Shown one piece after another: positions 1 to 9,200 of a DNA stretch of 11,144 nucleotides. The first letter of the stretch is position 1; every line of letters starts with the position of its first letter. Origin of the DNA: Baffinella frigidus (lineage: Eukaryota; Cryptophyceae; Cryptomonadales; Baffinellaceae); NCBI GenBank assembly GCA_026770585.1, contig MU646825.1:125349-136492 (forward strand), given 5' to 3'. Position numbers and translations under genes: made by a program. Below the pieces are notes generated by a model, which did no database searches, was not told where the DNA came from, and was given only the letters and a program-made list of their open reading frames with translations.

Positions 1-110
1 CCCAAACCCCAAACCCCAAACCCCAAACCCCAAACCCCAACCTCAAACCCTAAACCCTAACACCTAAAACCTAAACCCTCGAACCTAAACCCTCGAACCC
101 GAACCCCCCC
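1..110. repeat. Telomere-like repeat block, CCCCAAA then CCCTAAA variants
   Basis: Begins with about six uniform CCCCAAA units, then degrades to CCCTAAA, CCTAAAA and CCCTCGAA forms and ends in a C run. C-rich strand is the + strand. A true chromosome end is not shown, since the window start is arbitrary. Confidence 0.9.
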
Positions 111-331
111 CCCTCCCCGACAGCCAACTCCTGGAATCGATCGACCTTAAAAGAAACATACTTATTCCCAGATTAGCCCTGTGTGGTATATTCGCGAGAA
201 CTGACCCCGGAGATGCACGTGCAATTTTCGGGGGGGGGTGAAGGGCGAAATCAATCCCTAGTCCACAACTCAAAAACGAATCCCTAACCCCCCCCCCTCT
301 CGACAGCCAACTCCTGGAATCGATCGACCTC
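106..331. repeat. Direct repeat pair, about 40 bases, C-run plus GACAGCCAACTCCTGGAATC
   Basis: A C run followed by gacagccaactcctggaatc and gatcgacct occurs at about 106-147 and again at 290-330. Each is followed 20-40 bases later by a similar ttagccct segment (172 and 366), so the duplicated unit may be longer and diverged. No coding sense is seen between them. Confidence 0.85.
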
Positions 332-464
332 GACAGGCTCCCCACCGTCCGACCCTTCTGACAGGTTAGCCCTACATCATAAACCCTCGACCATACCCCA
401 GTGACCCCCAACCTCAAAACCCAAACCTTTCTTCCTTTTGTTGTCTGCCTGTTTCGCAAACCCC

Positions 465-700
465 ACAACCTGAACCCTGAACCCTACACCCTGAACCCTG
501 AACCCTACACCCTGAACCCTACACCCTGAACCCTACACCCTGAACCCTACCCTCTATACCCTAAACCCTGTACACTAAACCCTGAACCCTATTCCTTGAA
601 CCCCACACTCTATACCCTAAACCCTGAACCCTAAACTCCAAACCCTAACCCCTGTTACCCTGAACCCTGAAACCTAAAACCTAAAACCTAAACCGCACAA
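465..700. repeat. Telomere-like repeat block, CCCTGAA/CCCTACA variants
   Basis: About thirty degenerate seven-base units, mainly accctga and accctac, same C-rich strand as the other blocks. It is followed to 790 by unique sequence with a C run (738-750) and no feature that I recognise. Confidence 0.9.
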
Positions 701-904
701 GAGTCCACCTCACGTTTTTCATCGCGTTTCCATTCCCGCCCCCCCCCCCCACCACCCTAGATTTTACGCGCAGCAATTGTAAAAAACAATGGCTCCAACT
801 GATTACCTCTCAGGTAATCTGACGCCAAAAGTGGACGATTTCCCCCTGAAATCCAAGAAATTGACTTTTGCGATTGCTCCTCGTCTGATCTTGGGTGGGT
901 TTCA

Positions 905-1045
905 CCTCAAAAGCCTTTTTAAAGAGGTGTTATCTCCGGATATGAGCCTGCTGCTTGGTACGAAATTTACCACAGGAACGCTTAACTATTACTAATATGA
1001 TCAAATTGTGTGGTAAATTTCGTTGACAGAAACCCTTTTTAAATC
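905..1045. mobile_element. Foldback element, family with CAACGAAATTTAC arms (copy 1)
   Basis: Inverted arms tacgaaatttaccaca (959-974) and tgtggtaaatttcgttga (1008-1025) enclose 33 AT-rich bases. Flanks carry ctttttaaag-like sequence on both sides (913-923, 1034-1042). The same arms occur at 1988/2039 and 3635/3685. The 68-codon ORF across it is probably incidental. No transposase is encoded, so if mobile it would be non-autonomous. Confidence 0.7.
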
Positions 1046-1177
1046 ATTTTCTCTGAGAATTTAAAAACGTTTCCATATCAAATCCAACAAACGGTCCTCA
1101 CTTCGGAGGGCCGGGCTCCTAGCGCTGCCTCATACGGGTTGACTGATACTTTTCACACCACAGGTCTACAGATTTTG

Positions 1178-1518
1178 TACCACACAACAGGGGAATCCAC
1201 TTCCGGCCTACTCATTTTGAGGAGTCCTCATTTTGAGGAGACCAGATTAATTCAGGCAGAGCTAGGGTGCCGGAAAGCGCTCACGCGCGACATTCCACCC
1301 GCCCCGCGTGGCTTGCGCGGTCGCGCTCGGTTGGAGCTCTGCACCACCCAGCGTGTTGCAGAGCTCCAACACCACGGAAAGCCGGGTGTTCTCCAGCGTG
1401 TCGAACACCCAGGATACCACACAACAGGGGAATCAACTTCCGGCCTCCTCCATTTGAGGAGACCAGATTAATTCAGGCAGAGCTAGGGCGCTGGGACGCG
1501 CTTCAGCGGGATATTCCA
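1178..1518. repeat. Direct repeat pair, about 100 bases
   Basis: Copies at 1178-1300 and 1417-1518 share accacacaacaggggaat, then cttccggcct, then gaccagattaattcaggc and agagctaggg, ending with related g-rich and attccan sequence. The first copy has an internal repeat of cattttgaggag. Between them lies an inverted repeat, gttggagctctgca (1330-1343) against tgcagagctccaac (1357-1370). The ORFs running through are translations of the repeat. Confidence 0.85.
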
Positions 1519-1928
1519 ACGCCATTTCATTTCGTTGCACCCGAGGGCTCCTCGGTCCGCAGCTTTTGCACGCCTCGAGTCCCGAGTGCCCTACCGTGGA
1601 TCAATACCCGAGCATTGGGTGCGGTCTTGTTCTTGAGGCTCGTAGACATTGTATCACTCAACTCAAGGCTCAAGGGCCTATCTAGGACCTGTATCGAGAG
1701 TAATAGAGAAGAAGAAGCATTGGGTAACACGCGATATTGAACCGAGACAAAAGTCGAGAGTGGAACGTCTCAAAGCAAAAGTGGAACCTCTGTTAACTTA
1801 AGAAGTAACAGTGGAATATTGACCCTTGCTGTGGATCAATACGCGGACACGTGGGAAGGGCCATACCCGCCCCGAGTGGCGTGCAAGCCACTCGGGTCGC
1901 GCTCGGTTGGAGCTCTGCAACACCCAGG
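1298..1928. repeat. Dispersed repeat CGCGCTCGGTTGGAGCTCTGC, two copies
   Basis: The segment beginning cccgccccg, including tcgcgctcggttggagctct and ending cacccag, is at about 1298-1351 and 1868-1927. Each is preceded by a related gtggatcaatac stretch (1597 for the nearer one, 1831 for the second). The region resembles mosaic repeat DNA rather than a gene. Confidence 0.75.
1635..1717 (-). repeat. Uninterrupted copy of the repeat that is split at 10575-10870
   Basis: gtatcactcaactcaaggct at 1651-1670 and gtatcgagagtaata at 1691-1705 are reverse complements of the two outer parts at 10575-10608 and 10825-10870. Here the two parts are only a few bases apart (atct). In the other copy a foldback insert of about 215 bases lies between them. 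Confidence 0.78.
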
Positions 1929-1940
1929 ATTTAATCGCGG

Positions 1941-2093
1941 CGAGTATTTTCCGAAAATACGATTTCGGGGACCTCCGATCCGATTTGCAACGAAAATTAC
2001 TACACGGACGTGACCCTTTTAAAAAGTACAGGCAAATTGTGTAGTAATTTTCGTCGAAAATACTTTTAAAATCGTATTTTCGGAAAATACTCG
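1941..2093. mobile_element. Foldback element with perfect outer arms and family inner arms (copy 2)
   Basis: The 25-base outer arms at 1941-1965 and 2069-2093 are exact reverse complements (core gtattttccgaaaatacgat). Inner arms caacgaaaattactacac (1988-2005) and gtgtagtaattttcgtcg (2039-2056) match the family at 959 and 3635. Each outer arm itself contains the palindrome attttccgaaaat. No coding capacity; structure suggests a MITE-like or foldback element. Confidence 0.82.
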
Positions 2094-2119
2094 TCTGGAT
2101 GAGATTCCGTGGTGTTTAT

Positions 2120-2365
2120 GGGCATCCAATCAACTTGATTGTTCCAATGAACCTGATTATTTTAATTAACTTTGTTGCTGATAAATCATTGCTGATAACC
2201 TGACTACTTCAATTAACTTTATTGCTAATAGACTTTGTTATTCCAATAAACCTGATTATTTCACTCAACTTTATCAATTCAATTAAATCTGTGACGTTAT
2301 TAATTCAATTAACGTTGTGACTTGATTAACCCAATTAACTTTACGCAATTAACTTCGCAATTAAC
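2120..2365. repeat. AT-rich degenerate tandem array (CAATTAACTTTGTTG... CCTGATTATTT)
   Basis: Units built from aattaacttt, gttgctgataa, and aacctgattattt recur about eight times with changing spacing. No ORF and no known element recognised. Confidence 0.75.
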
Positions 2366-2447
2366 TTAACGCACGCGCAGCAGGAGCTCGGACGCGGACT
2401 TTCCAGGGTCACCTCTGCATAGGACAGAGAACGGCGAGCGAGACAAG

Positions 2448-2755
2448 GAGGACGACGATGCGTTCGTCGTCAGCCGCTCCCACCTTTTCTCGGTGCGTCT
2501 CCTCTTGCACCCTCGAGTCAAGTCAGAAGCAAATCAGACCTTGGAAACGTACATTTCCAAGGGGGTGGACAGCGAATCGCAGCACCTTGGAAATCTCCCA
2601 AGAAAAGGTCCGATTTGCCTCTGAGTTCCCTCCAGGGTGGCTCCTTTGTTGCTCGAGAGGATTGAGTTGAGTTGAGTGATTTGATAGTGTGCGCGCCGTG
2701 TAGTGTGCGTCGTCAGCCGCTCCCTCTTTTTCTCGGTGCGTCTCCGCTTCTCCGT
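2448..2755. repeat. Direct repeat pair (CGTCGTCAGCCGCTCCC...) enclosing a foldback
   Basis: cgtcgtcagccgctccc followed by cttttctcggtgcgtctcc or its near match is at 2465-2506 and 2708-2750. Between them are inverted arms, tcagaagcaaatcagacctt (2524-2543) against aaggtccgatttgcctctga (about 2606-2625), plus an inner hairpin ccttggaaa/tttccaagg (about 2540-2563). The 70-codon ORF here spans repeat sequence and is not supported as a gene. Confidence 0.75.
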
Positions 2756-2814
2756 TGTCACTCCCGAGGCTTGAGTTGACTTAATTGTCAGCCGTCCCTT
2801 CTATCCGTCCGCAG

Positions 2815-2835
2815 GTCCTCAACCCGTACAGATAG
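2815..2835 (+). pseudogene. Fragment of cyclase exon 1 with stop (copy a)
   Basis: gtcctcaacccgtacagatag after tccgtccgcag reproduces the first codons of exon 1 (VLNTYR as VLNPYR) and its acceptor flank, and then stops at TAG. The upstream flank gtcagccgtcccttctat is the same as in the repeats before the real exon. Confidence 0.75.
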
Positions 2836-2879
2836 CAAAACCCATTTGAACCCTAAATCGCGCACATCCGGGACGCGAC

Positions 2880-2955
2880 AGCTTCCTATACACACTCCTG
2901 AGCGTCATGCACACTTCCTGGACACACTCCCCAGCTTCCTGTACACACTCGTGAG
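2880..2955. repeat. Short tandem repeat, CTTCCTNNACACACTC, three units
   Basis: cttcctatacacactcc, cttcctggacacactcc and cttcctgtacacactcg lie about 22-32 bases apart, upstream of exon-1 copy b. No further meaning is visible. Confidence 0.75.
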
Positions 2956-2977
2956 GTTCCCATCCCTACCCACGCAG

Positions 2978-3030
2978 GTCCTCGCCACGTACATATGGGA
3001 GAGCGCGCGCGACCTGGAGACACGCACATA
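2978..3030 (+). pseudogene. Fragment of cyclase exon 1 (copy b)
   Basis: After acgcag the sequence encodes VLATYIWESARDLET, clearly related to VLNTYRWENPRDLET of exon 1, and then diverges at acacgcacata. It stays open but does not reach the PAS strand. It is 177 bases upstream of the real exon and seems decayed; a small alternative exon cannot be excluded. Confidence 0.75.
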
Positions 3031-3037
3031 CAACCTT

Positions 3038-3150
3038 GTCAGCCGTCCTTCTATTGCCAGCCGTCCTTATGTTAATTTTCATCCGTCCTTCTATCAGTTG
3101 TCAGCCGTCCTTCTATTAACTGCCAGCCGTCCTTAACTGCCTATCCGTCC
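3038..3150 (+). repeat. Tandem CAGCCGTCCTTCTAT repeats next to the exon-1 acceptor
   Basis: Five or so units of cagccgtccttctat or catccgtccttctat, 20-35 bases apart, end in ctatccgtccgcag, the acceptor of exon 1. The same segment occurs before copy a (2787-2814). The units are pyrimidine-rich, so they multiply 3' splice-site-like sequence. Confidence 0.8.
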
Positions 3151-3154
3151 GCAG

Positions 3155-3277
3155 GTCCTCAACACGTACCGATGGGAGAATCCGCGCGACCTGGAAACAA
3201 TGCACACGCGAATCGGGACGTTGATGCTCTCGGACCCGTCATTCACAGTCGAGCTGGAAAAGGCGGACGCGCGCCAG
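3155..3277 (+). CDS. Cyclase exon 1 of the window: PAS domain, middle to late part
   Basis: Preceded by ccgcag and followed by cag|gtcaac; 41 codons, phase 0 at both ends. The peptide runs from VLNTYRWENPRDLE to FTVELEKADARQ. The latter resembles the beta strand of PAS domains that reads like xxVELxxADGxxxWY, and it joins directly to WYAVTLTP in the next exon. The exon has C- or G-ending codons in most positions, unlike the surrounding intron. An earlier exon must supply the first PAS strands; I found no convincing candidate between 1 and 3154, so it is probably upstream of the window. Two partial copies lie upstream (2815, 2978) and one split copy downstream (3731). Confidence 0.72.
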
Positions 3278-6200
3278 GTCAACCTTGGTCGGATAGCGAG
3301 GGGGCAAACGGATCTTTTTAATGCGGGTACGAATTCAAAATTTGGTACCAGTCGCGTCCAGTGTGTACTGGGCTTCAGCTCCCATCGGGAGCTGAAGGCA
3401 ATAAATACCCGATCCATTTGCCCCCTCGCTATCCGAGCAAAGCTCATCTCGAAAGATAACTGAATCAGTTCCCTAATAAGCGTTTTCATTTAATTAGGAG
3501 GCCTTATTAAATTTACTATGCCCTAACTAATTTCTCCTATTCAACCTCCTATTGAAGAGGAACTGGTTCAGTTATCATCCGAGATGAAATCTCAAACAAA
3601 GATTTCTGGCGGCCTTTCTAGAAAGGGTAACTGCCAACGAAATTTACAACACGATTTGTTCATACTAGTAGTAGTAAAGCGTTTGTGTAGTAAATTTCGT
3701 TGCATAAAAGCCCTTTTTAGAAAGGCGTTTCTGCTCTCGGACCCGTCCTTAACGGTCGAGATTTTGGGTTCAAAGTTTAGGGTTCAGGGTTTAGGGTTGA
3801 GCTCGAAAAGGCGGACCTTTTGTAGGTAAACCCTGCACCTTCCCAGAGGTCGTTCCTGAACCCTGAACCCTGTACCCTGCACCCTATGCCTTGAACCGTA
3901 AACTCTATCCCTTATCTGCCGAAAAAGGTGCGTGATCATTTTTTTTAGCAGGAATCAGGTGTAGGGATTCCAATTTAGCGGAGGACGGTTTTCCGGGTCT
4001 CATAAATCAGGAATTTCTCAATTCGTTGAGCACCAATCACTCAATTTGTTCAGCTTAGCGAGCCTGACAAGCTGGTGTTTTTTTCATAATTTTCCATTAA
4101 GAGGCGGCCTAATTAGAAAATGCCAAAGTTGACATTTGAGCCTTTTGTCATCTCAGGATGACCCAGGCACATAAGGGATACCCTGAACCCCGAACCCTAA
4201 ATCCTGCATCCTACGCCTTGAACCCTGCACCCTACACTCTATACCCAGAACCTTGAACCCTGCACCCAATGCCTTGAACCCTATACCCTGAACCCTGCAC
4301 CCTGCACCCTGAACCCTGCACCCTGCACCCTGAACCCTGCACCCTGCACCCTGCACCCTGCACCCTGCACCCTGCACCCTATGCCTTGATCCCTCAACTC
4401 TAGACCCTGAACCCTGAACCCTAAACCCTGCACCCTATGCCTTGAACCCAGATGCCCTTGAACCCTGACGCGTCAACCCTAAACCCACTGCCTCCCCAGA
4501 GGTCCTTCCTAAACCCTCAACCCTCAACCCTAAACCCTACTGCCCTGAACCCTAAACCCTAAAACCTCCCTTATTGCCCTGAACCCTGCACCCTAAAGCC
4601 TAAAGCCTAAACCCTTACCCCTATTGCCCTGAACCCTGAACCCTAAACCCTAAACCCTTACCCCTATTGCCCTGAACCCTGAACCCTGAACCCTGAACCC
4701 TGAACCCTGAACCCGTAACCCTTACCCCTATTGCCCTGAACCCTGTACCCTAAACCCTAAACCCTAAGCCCTAAACCCTGAACCCTGAACCCTAAACCCC
4801 AAACCCTAACCCCTTACCACTATTGCCCTCAACCCTGAACCCTGGACCCTGAACCCTGAACCGTGAGACCTGAACCCTGAACCCTGAACCCTGAACCCTG
4901 AACCCTAGTCCCTAAACCCTTACCATTGCCCTGAACCCTGAAGCCTGAAGCCTTCACCCCTACCCTGCACAGGAGTGGTACGCAGTGACGCTCACGCCCA
5001 CCCTCGATCCCGCGACCGGCAAGGTCAGTCTCATCAAAAGTCAACTTACCGAACCTGCAGTTGACTTCAAGGATCTTCCAACGCAAAGTTGGTCACGTTA
5101 CCGCTGAATCTACCGTATCCAAAAACCTCGTAGCCCCACCGTGTGGAACCCCTGAACCCTGAACCCCAAATTGCGTTCGGACCACCTTCCACACACAGGC
5201 TCGCGCCCACCCTCGACCCTGCGACCGGCAAGGTCAGTTTCCCACCCTAGTTTTGCAAGCGTCCAGCGCTGGGGGGCTTTCTGGGACCTGAAGCGGATCA
5301 AAACCCCTCTGGGGTCTGAAAAGGGGGTGAGCGTCAAGGCGATTTGATCCGCTTCAGGTCCCAGGGAAGCCATCCAGGGCTGGAGGCTTGAGTAACGAAC
5401 CCCCTACACCCTAAACAACCGAAGTGGATCGCATCGATGCTGCAGCACGGGCCATTTCCTTCGGCCACCGCCTCGAATCCGAGCCTTGGCTGAGGGAAAT
5501 GGCTCACTCTCCATCCTCCCTTAACAAAAGAAGTGGATCAAACCGATACTGCAGCATGGACCGTTTCCTTCGGCCAGGGCATTGAAACCGAGACTTGCCA
5601 CTTGGCAGCGGCCGAGTTCCTTTCCCCCCGGATGTCCGGGAGAAATGTGGTTAGAATCCAACGCAAATGGATAAGATTCTAGTACAAATCGTTTAGATGG
5701 ACTGTAACCGTGAAGCCCTCGGTGGCTGCTAAGTGGCTGAGGGAAATGGCTGAGGGTAATCCTCGGTTTGGTGCAGGTGGCGACGCTGGTGTCAGAGCAC
5801 GACATTTCGCTCCTCAAGTTCTCAGAAGCGCTCCTGCGGGAGGAGCAGACCAAGAACGAAACCCTCTTGTATTCCATGCTGCCCGAGGACGTCGTCGCCA
5901 AGCTCAGACAGGTTGATTTATTAACATTGTATTTATGTATTTATATTTGTTTATTTATATTTATTTAATATGTATTTATTTGCTTATTTATTTAATATTG
6001 ATTTGTTTGATATTCATTTATTTATTCAATATTTATTTTTGATTCATTTGATGCTTCTTTTGTCTGTTTGTGTACTGAACCCTGAACCCATTCCATTTCT
6101 TTCCGAAGACGTGGTCGCGAAGTTTTCCCTGTTAATAATTTCCCTCCCAAGTTACTAATTTATTTATTTATTAATTAGTTACTTTACTAAACCCTAAACC

Positions 6201-9200
6201 CGTGCGTCTCCGAAACCCGAAACCCGAAACCCTGCGGACGAACGAGGCCCTCCTCTACGCTATGCTTGAATGCCACGAGCTAACGCCAGCGAGGTACTTA
6301 GAGCCTACGGATTGCCTACGGTAGGTAGGGGGGCTCCTACGACTTTAAAATTGTTTTGCACGCCTTGTCCTCGCTCACCTGCACGCAACGTTTGAGGGAG
6401 GATGACACGATGCGCACACTAAACCACGCACCGTTTCAGCGAGGATGACACGACGCGCACACCGAAACCGCAACGTTTCACGAATGATGACACGACGCGC
6501 ACACTAAAACCGCACCGTTCCAGGGACGGCGCGTGCGGGGAAAGCATCACAGAAACGTGTGCGTGCTCTTCGCGGACGTGTGCGACTTTACAGTCATGTC
6601 GGCAAACTCTCCGCCCCAGAAGGTGTCGAGCCTCCCTCCCCACACAACTACCAAGGGATTTTCGGGCGCTGAGAGCCCGAGTTTCCGTTACCTTATCCGT
6701 AGGAACCCCCCATGTCCCTACGGGTTTCCTACCGTAGGGTCCCAGGTCTTATCGCTTAGGGGTTATTCAAAACCCCTTCGAAGTCCGCTGTGTGGCTGTT
6801 CGCGGACGTGTGCGACTTTACAGTCATGTCGGCAAACTCTCCGCCCCAGAAGGTTGCGAGCCTCCCCCAACCACACGGTGGACCACGAACCTTTCATCAA
6901 AAGTCAACTTACCTGAAGACAATCAACTTGACGGATTTTTCTGATGCAAAGTGGTCACGTAACACCCCGGAATCCGGGGTCAACGAAACCCTCGAAGCCT
7001 CTGTAATGTCAGCAAACTCTCCGCCCCAGAAGGTTGCGCGCCTCCCTCCGCCGCTAAATACGTATATATGCGACCTGAGCGACAAGACCTAGGATAAGAC
7101 CAAGAACCCTACGGGGTTGTTCGAAACCCCTTCGAAGGCCGCTGCGTGGTTACTGTCATGTCGGCAAACCCTCCGCCCCAGAACGTTGCAAGCCTCCCGT
7201 ATGCACCCTTTTGCATGGGAATTTTGAGGCGCCTCGGTCGCATAGAACAACCCCCTTCATCATCCAAAGCTCGGATTAGTCATCGTCCCGGCACAAAACC
7301 TGCCCGGATTTAGTCCCGTCGCCTTATCCCTTAAGTGACCACCGGGCGAATAATCACCCGTGGAAGCCCTAGGCAGGTCCTAGAGCCCTACTGTAGGGCG
7401 TATGAGCCTACTGGTCACTTAAGGGATGTAGAGTATGTCTCGGATTTTGGCTTGGCGTCAGGGCCATTTCGTATTATTATCAGGGGTTTGAAATACCAGG
7501 ATTTGTACCCGACATCCGTTTGATGGACGCCTTGCGAAATAGAACCGTCAATTGACGCGATGAGATCTAAACCCTGAACCCTAAACCCTGAGCCCTAAAC
7601 CCTAAACCCTGAACCCGAAACCCTGAACCCGAAACCCGAAACCCGAAACCCGAAACCCGAAACCCGAAACCCTAAACCCTAAACCCTGAACCCGAAACCC
7701 GAAACCCTAATCCCGAAACCCTAAACCCTAAACCCTACACCCTAAACCCTAAACCCTAAACCCTAAACCCCAAAACCTAAACCCCAAAACCTAAAACCGA
7801 AACCCTCAACCCTAGGTGTGCGACCTCCTCGACAACCTCTTTTCGATCTTCGATACAATCTCTCAATACTTCGGGGTGAGTGCCCTCTCGCAACACCACA
7901 TTCACGGCGAAACTACCCAAAATTAGAGTAGTTAAGCCTACGGAATTGCCTACCGTAGGCCGTAGGGCCCTCCCCCCCTTGAAACAAACCAAGTGGTCCT
8001 AGGAGCCCTACAGCCTACGGTAGGCGATTCCGTAGGCTAAGCTACCCTGCCTTCTTCGGGGCGAGCCTCCCACTCCACACAGCGGGCTACAAAGGGATTT
8101 CGAATAACCCTTAAGCGATACGACCTACGACCCTACGGTAGGCAATTCGTACGGACATAAGGGGGGTTCCTACGGATATGGTAACGGAAAAGTTGCCCGA
8201 TTTGGGCTGAAAATCCCTTGGTAGCCCGCTCTCTCTCCTCCAGTCCTCCCCCCAGGCAGGCAGGTGGCTATGCCAGCGTTCCTGGTCTCCCCAAGTATTT
8301 ATAGTAGCCTCCCTCATCTTCTCATATATGTGTAAGGCTTAAACCACGTCCCCCACCGTTAGCCACGTCCCCCAGCTAAGCCCAGGCAGTGCCAGGCGCC
8401 CTCGTAGGCACGGGACCGTCCGCTGCAAGGTGGCGGCCCCATCACCACTGGGGCGAAGCTCCCGAAACGGGTGTGTCTTGGAAGAAGGTTAAGTTAACTG
8501 GGCGACTACTTTAGACGTTGTCTGAAAAGTTTAAATCACGTCCCCCAGCCGTTAGCCACGTCCCCCAGCTAAAGAGCGGCTTTGATCGTGTGCGATTGGT
8601 GGAGCCCTAAACCCTGAACCCTAAACCCCAAAGGTGGTGAAATTAGATACGATCGGGTCACTGCTACATGCTGGGCGCGCGCGCGCGCTCTCTCTCTCTC
8701 TCTCATTCTCTCTCTCTCTCATTCTCTCTCTCTCTCTCATTCTCTCTCTATCTTTCTCTCTCTCTCTCTCTCTCTCTCATTCTCTCTGTCTCTCTCTCTC
8801 TCGACACCCTAAACGCTAAACCCCTAAACCCTAAACCCTAAACTCTAAACCCCCAAGGTGGTGAAATTGGATACGATCGGGGACTGCTACATGCTAGGAT
8901 GATAAAAAGTGGCGTTTGCTTGTGTGCGATTGGTGGAGCCCTAAATCCTAAGGGTTATGGGCGTTAGAGCCCTGCGTCTCGGCCTACCTCTCCACGTGGC
9001 GTGCAGCGGTCGTGATGGTCAACATAACAAACATGCTTTTCACCTTTCAGGTGGTGAAATTGGATACGATCGGGGACTGCTACATGCTGGGCGCGGGCCT
9101 CGACGACGGAGAAGACATCGATAAGGTACGACACACTCACACAGCACCGTTTCGTAGATGATGACATGGTGCGCACACGCACACGCACTGTTTCAGAACG

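Noticed and set aside
1-110. Chromosome end (true telomere)
   Set aside because: Many similar degenerate blocks are interstitial, and the window start is arbitrary.
85-468. 127-codon minus-strand ORF
   Set aside because: It spans a direct repeat and C runs, and its own peptide repeats RSIDSRSWLS because of the DNA repeat.
465-700. CRISPR array or bacterial repeat system
   Set aside because: Units are seven bases with no spacers, and the gene context is eukaryotic with introns.
1139-1740. Two overlapping plus-strand ORFs of 110 and 157 codons
   Set aside because: They run through direct and inverted repeats in two frames, and the peptide repeats follow the DNA repeats. No known domain.
2458-2670. 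Possible upstream exon or start of the cyclase
   Set aside because: The ATG ORF lies in a direct repeat/foldback; no PAS-like sequence, and no splice link to exon 1 that keeps a domain match.
4153-5086. Minus-strand ORFs reading repeated GFRVQG / GCRVQG
   Set aside because: They are direct translations of the seven-base telomere-like repeat, which happens to lack stops on that strand.
5521-5901. 126-codon minus-strand ORF
   Set aside because: It is antisense to exon 3 and the 63-base repeats; no recognisable domain, and the + strand has the cyclase motif.
6784-6852. Use of exon-4 copy 2 as the main exon
   Set aside because: It lacks the conserved Gly-x-x-Val linker and has a poor acceptor; kept only as a possible alternative exon.
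8634-8819. Plus-strand Ser/Leu-rich ORF
   Set aside because: It begins in a frameshifted exon-6 fragment and continues through a CT microsatellite.
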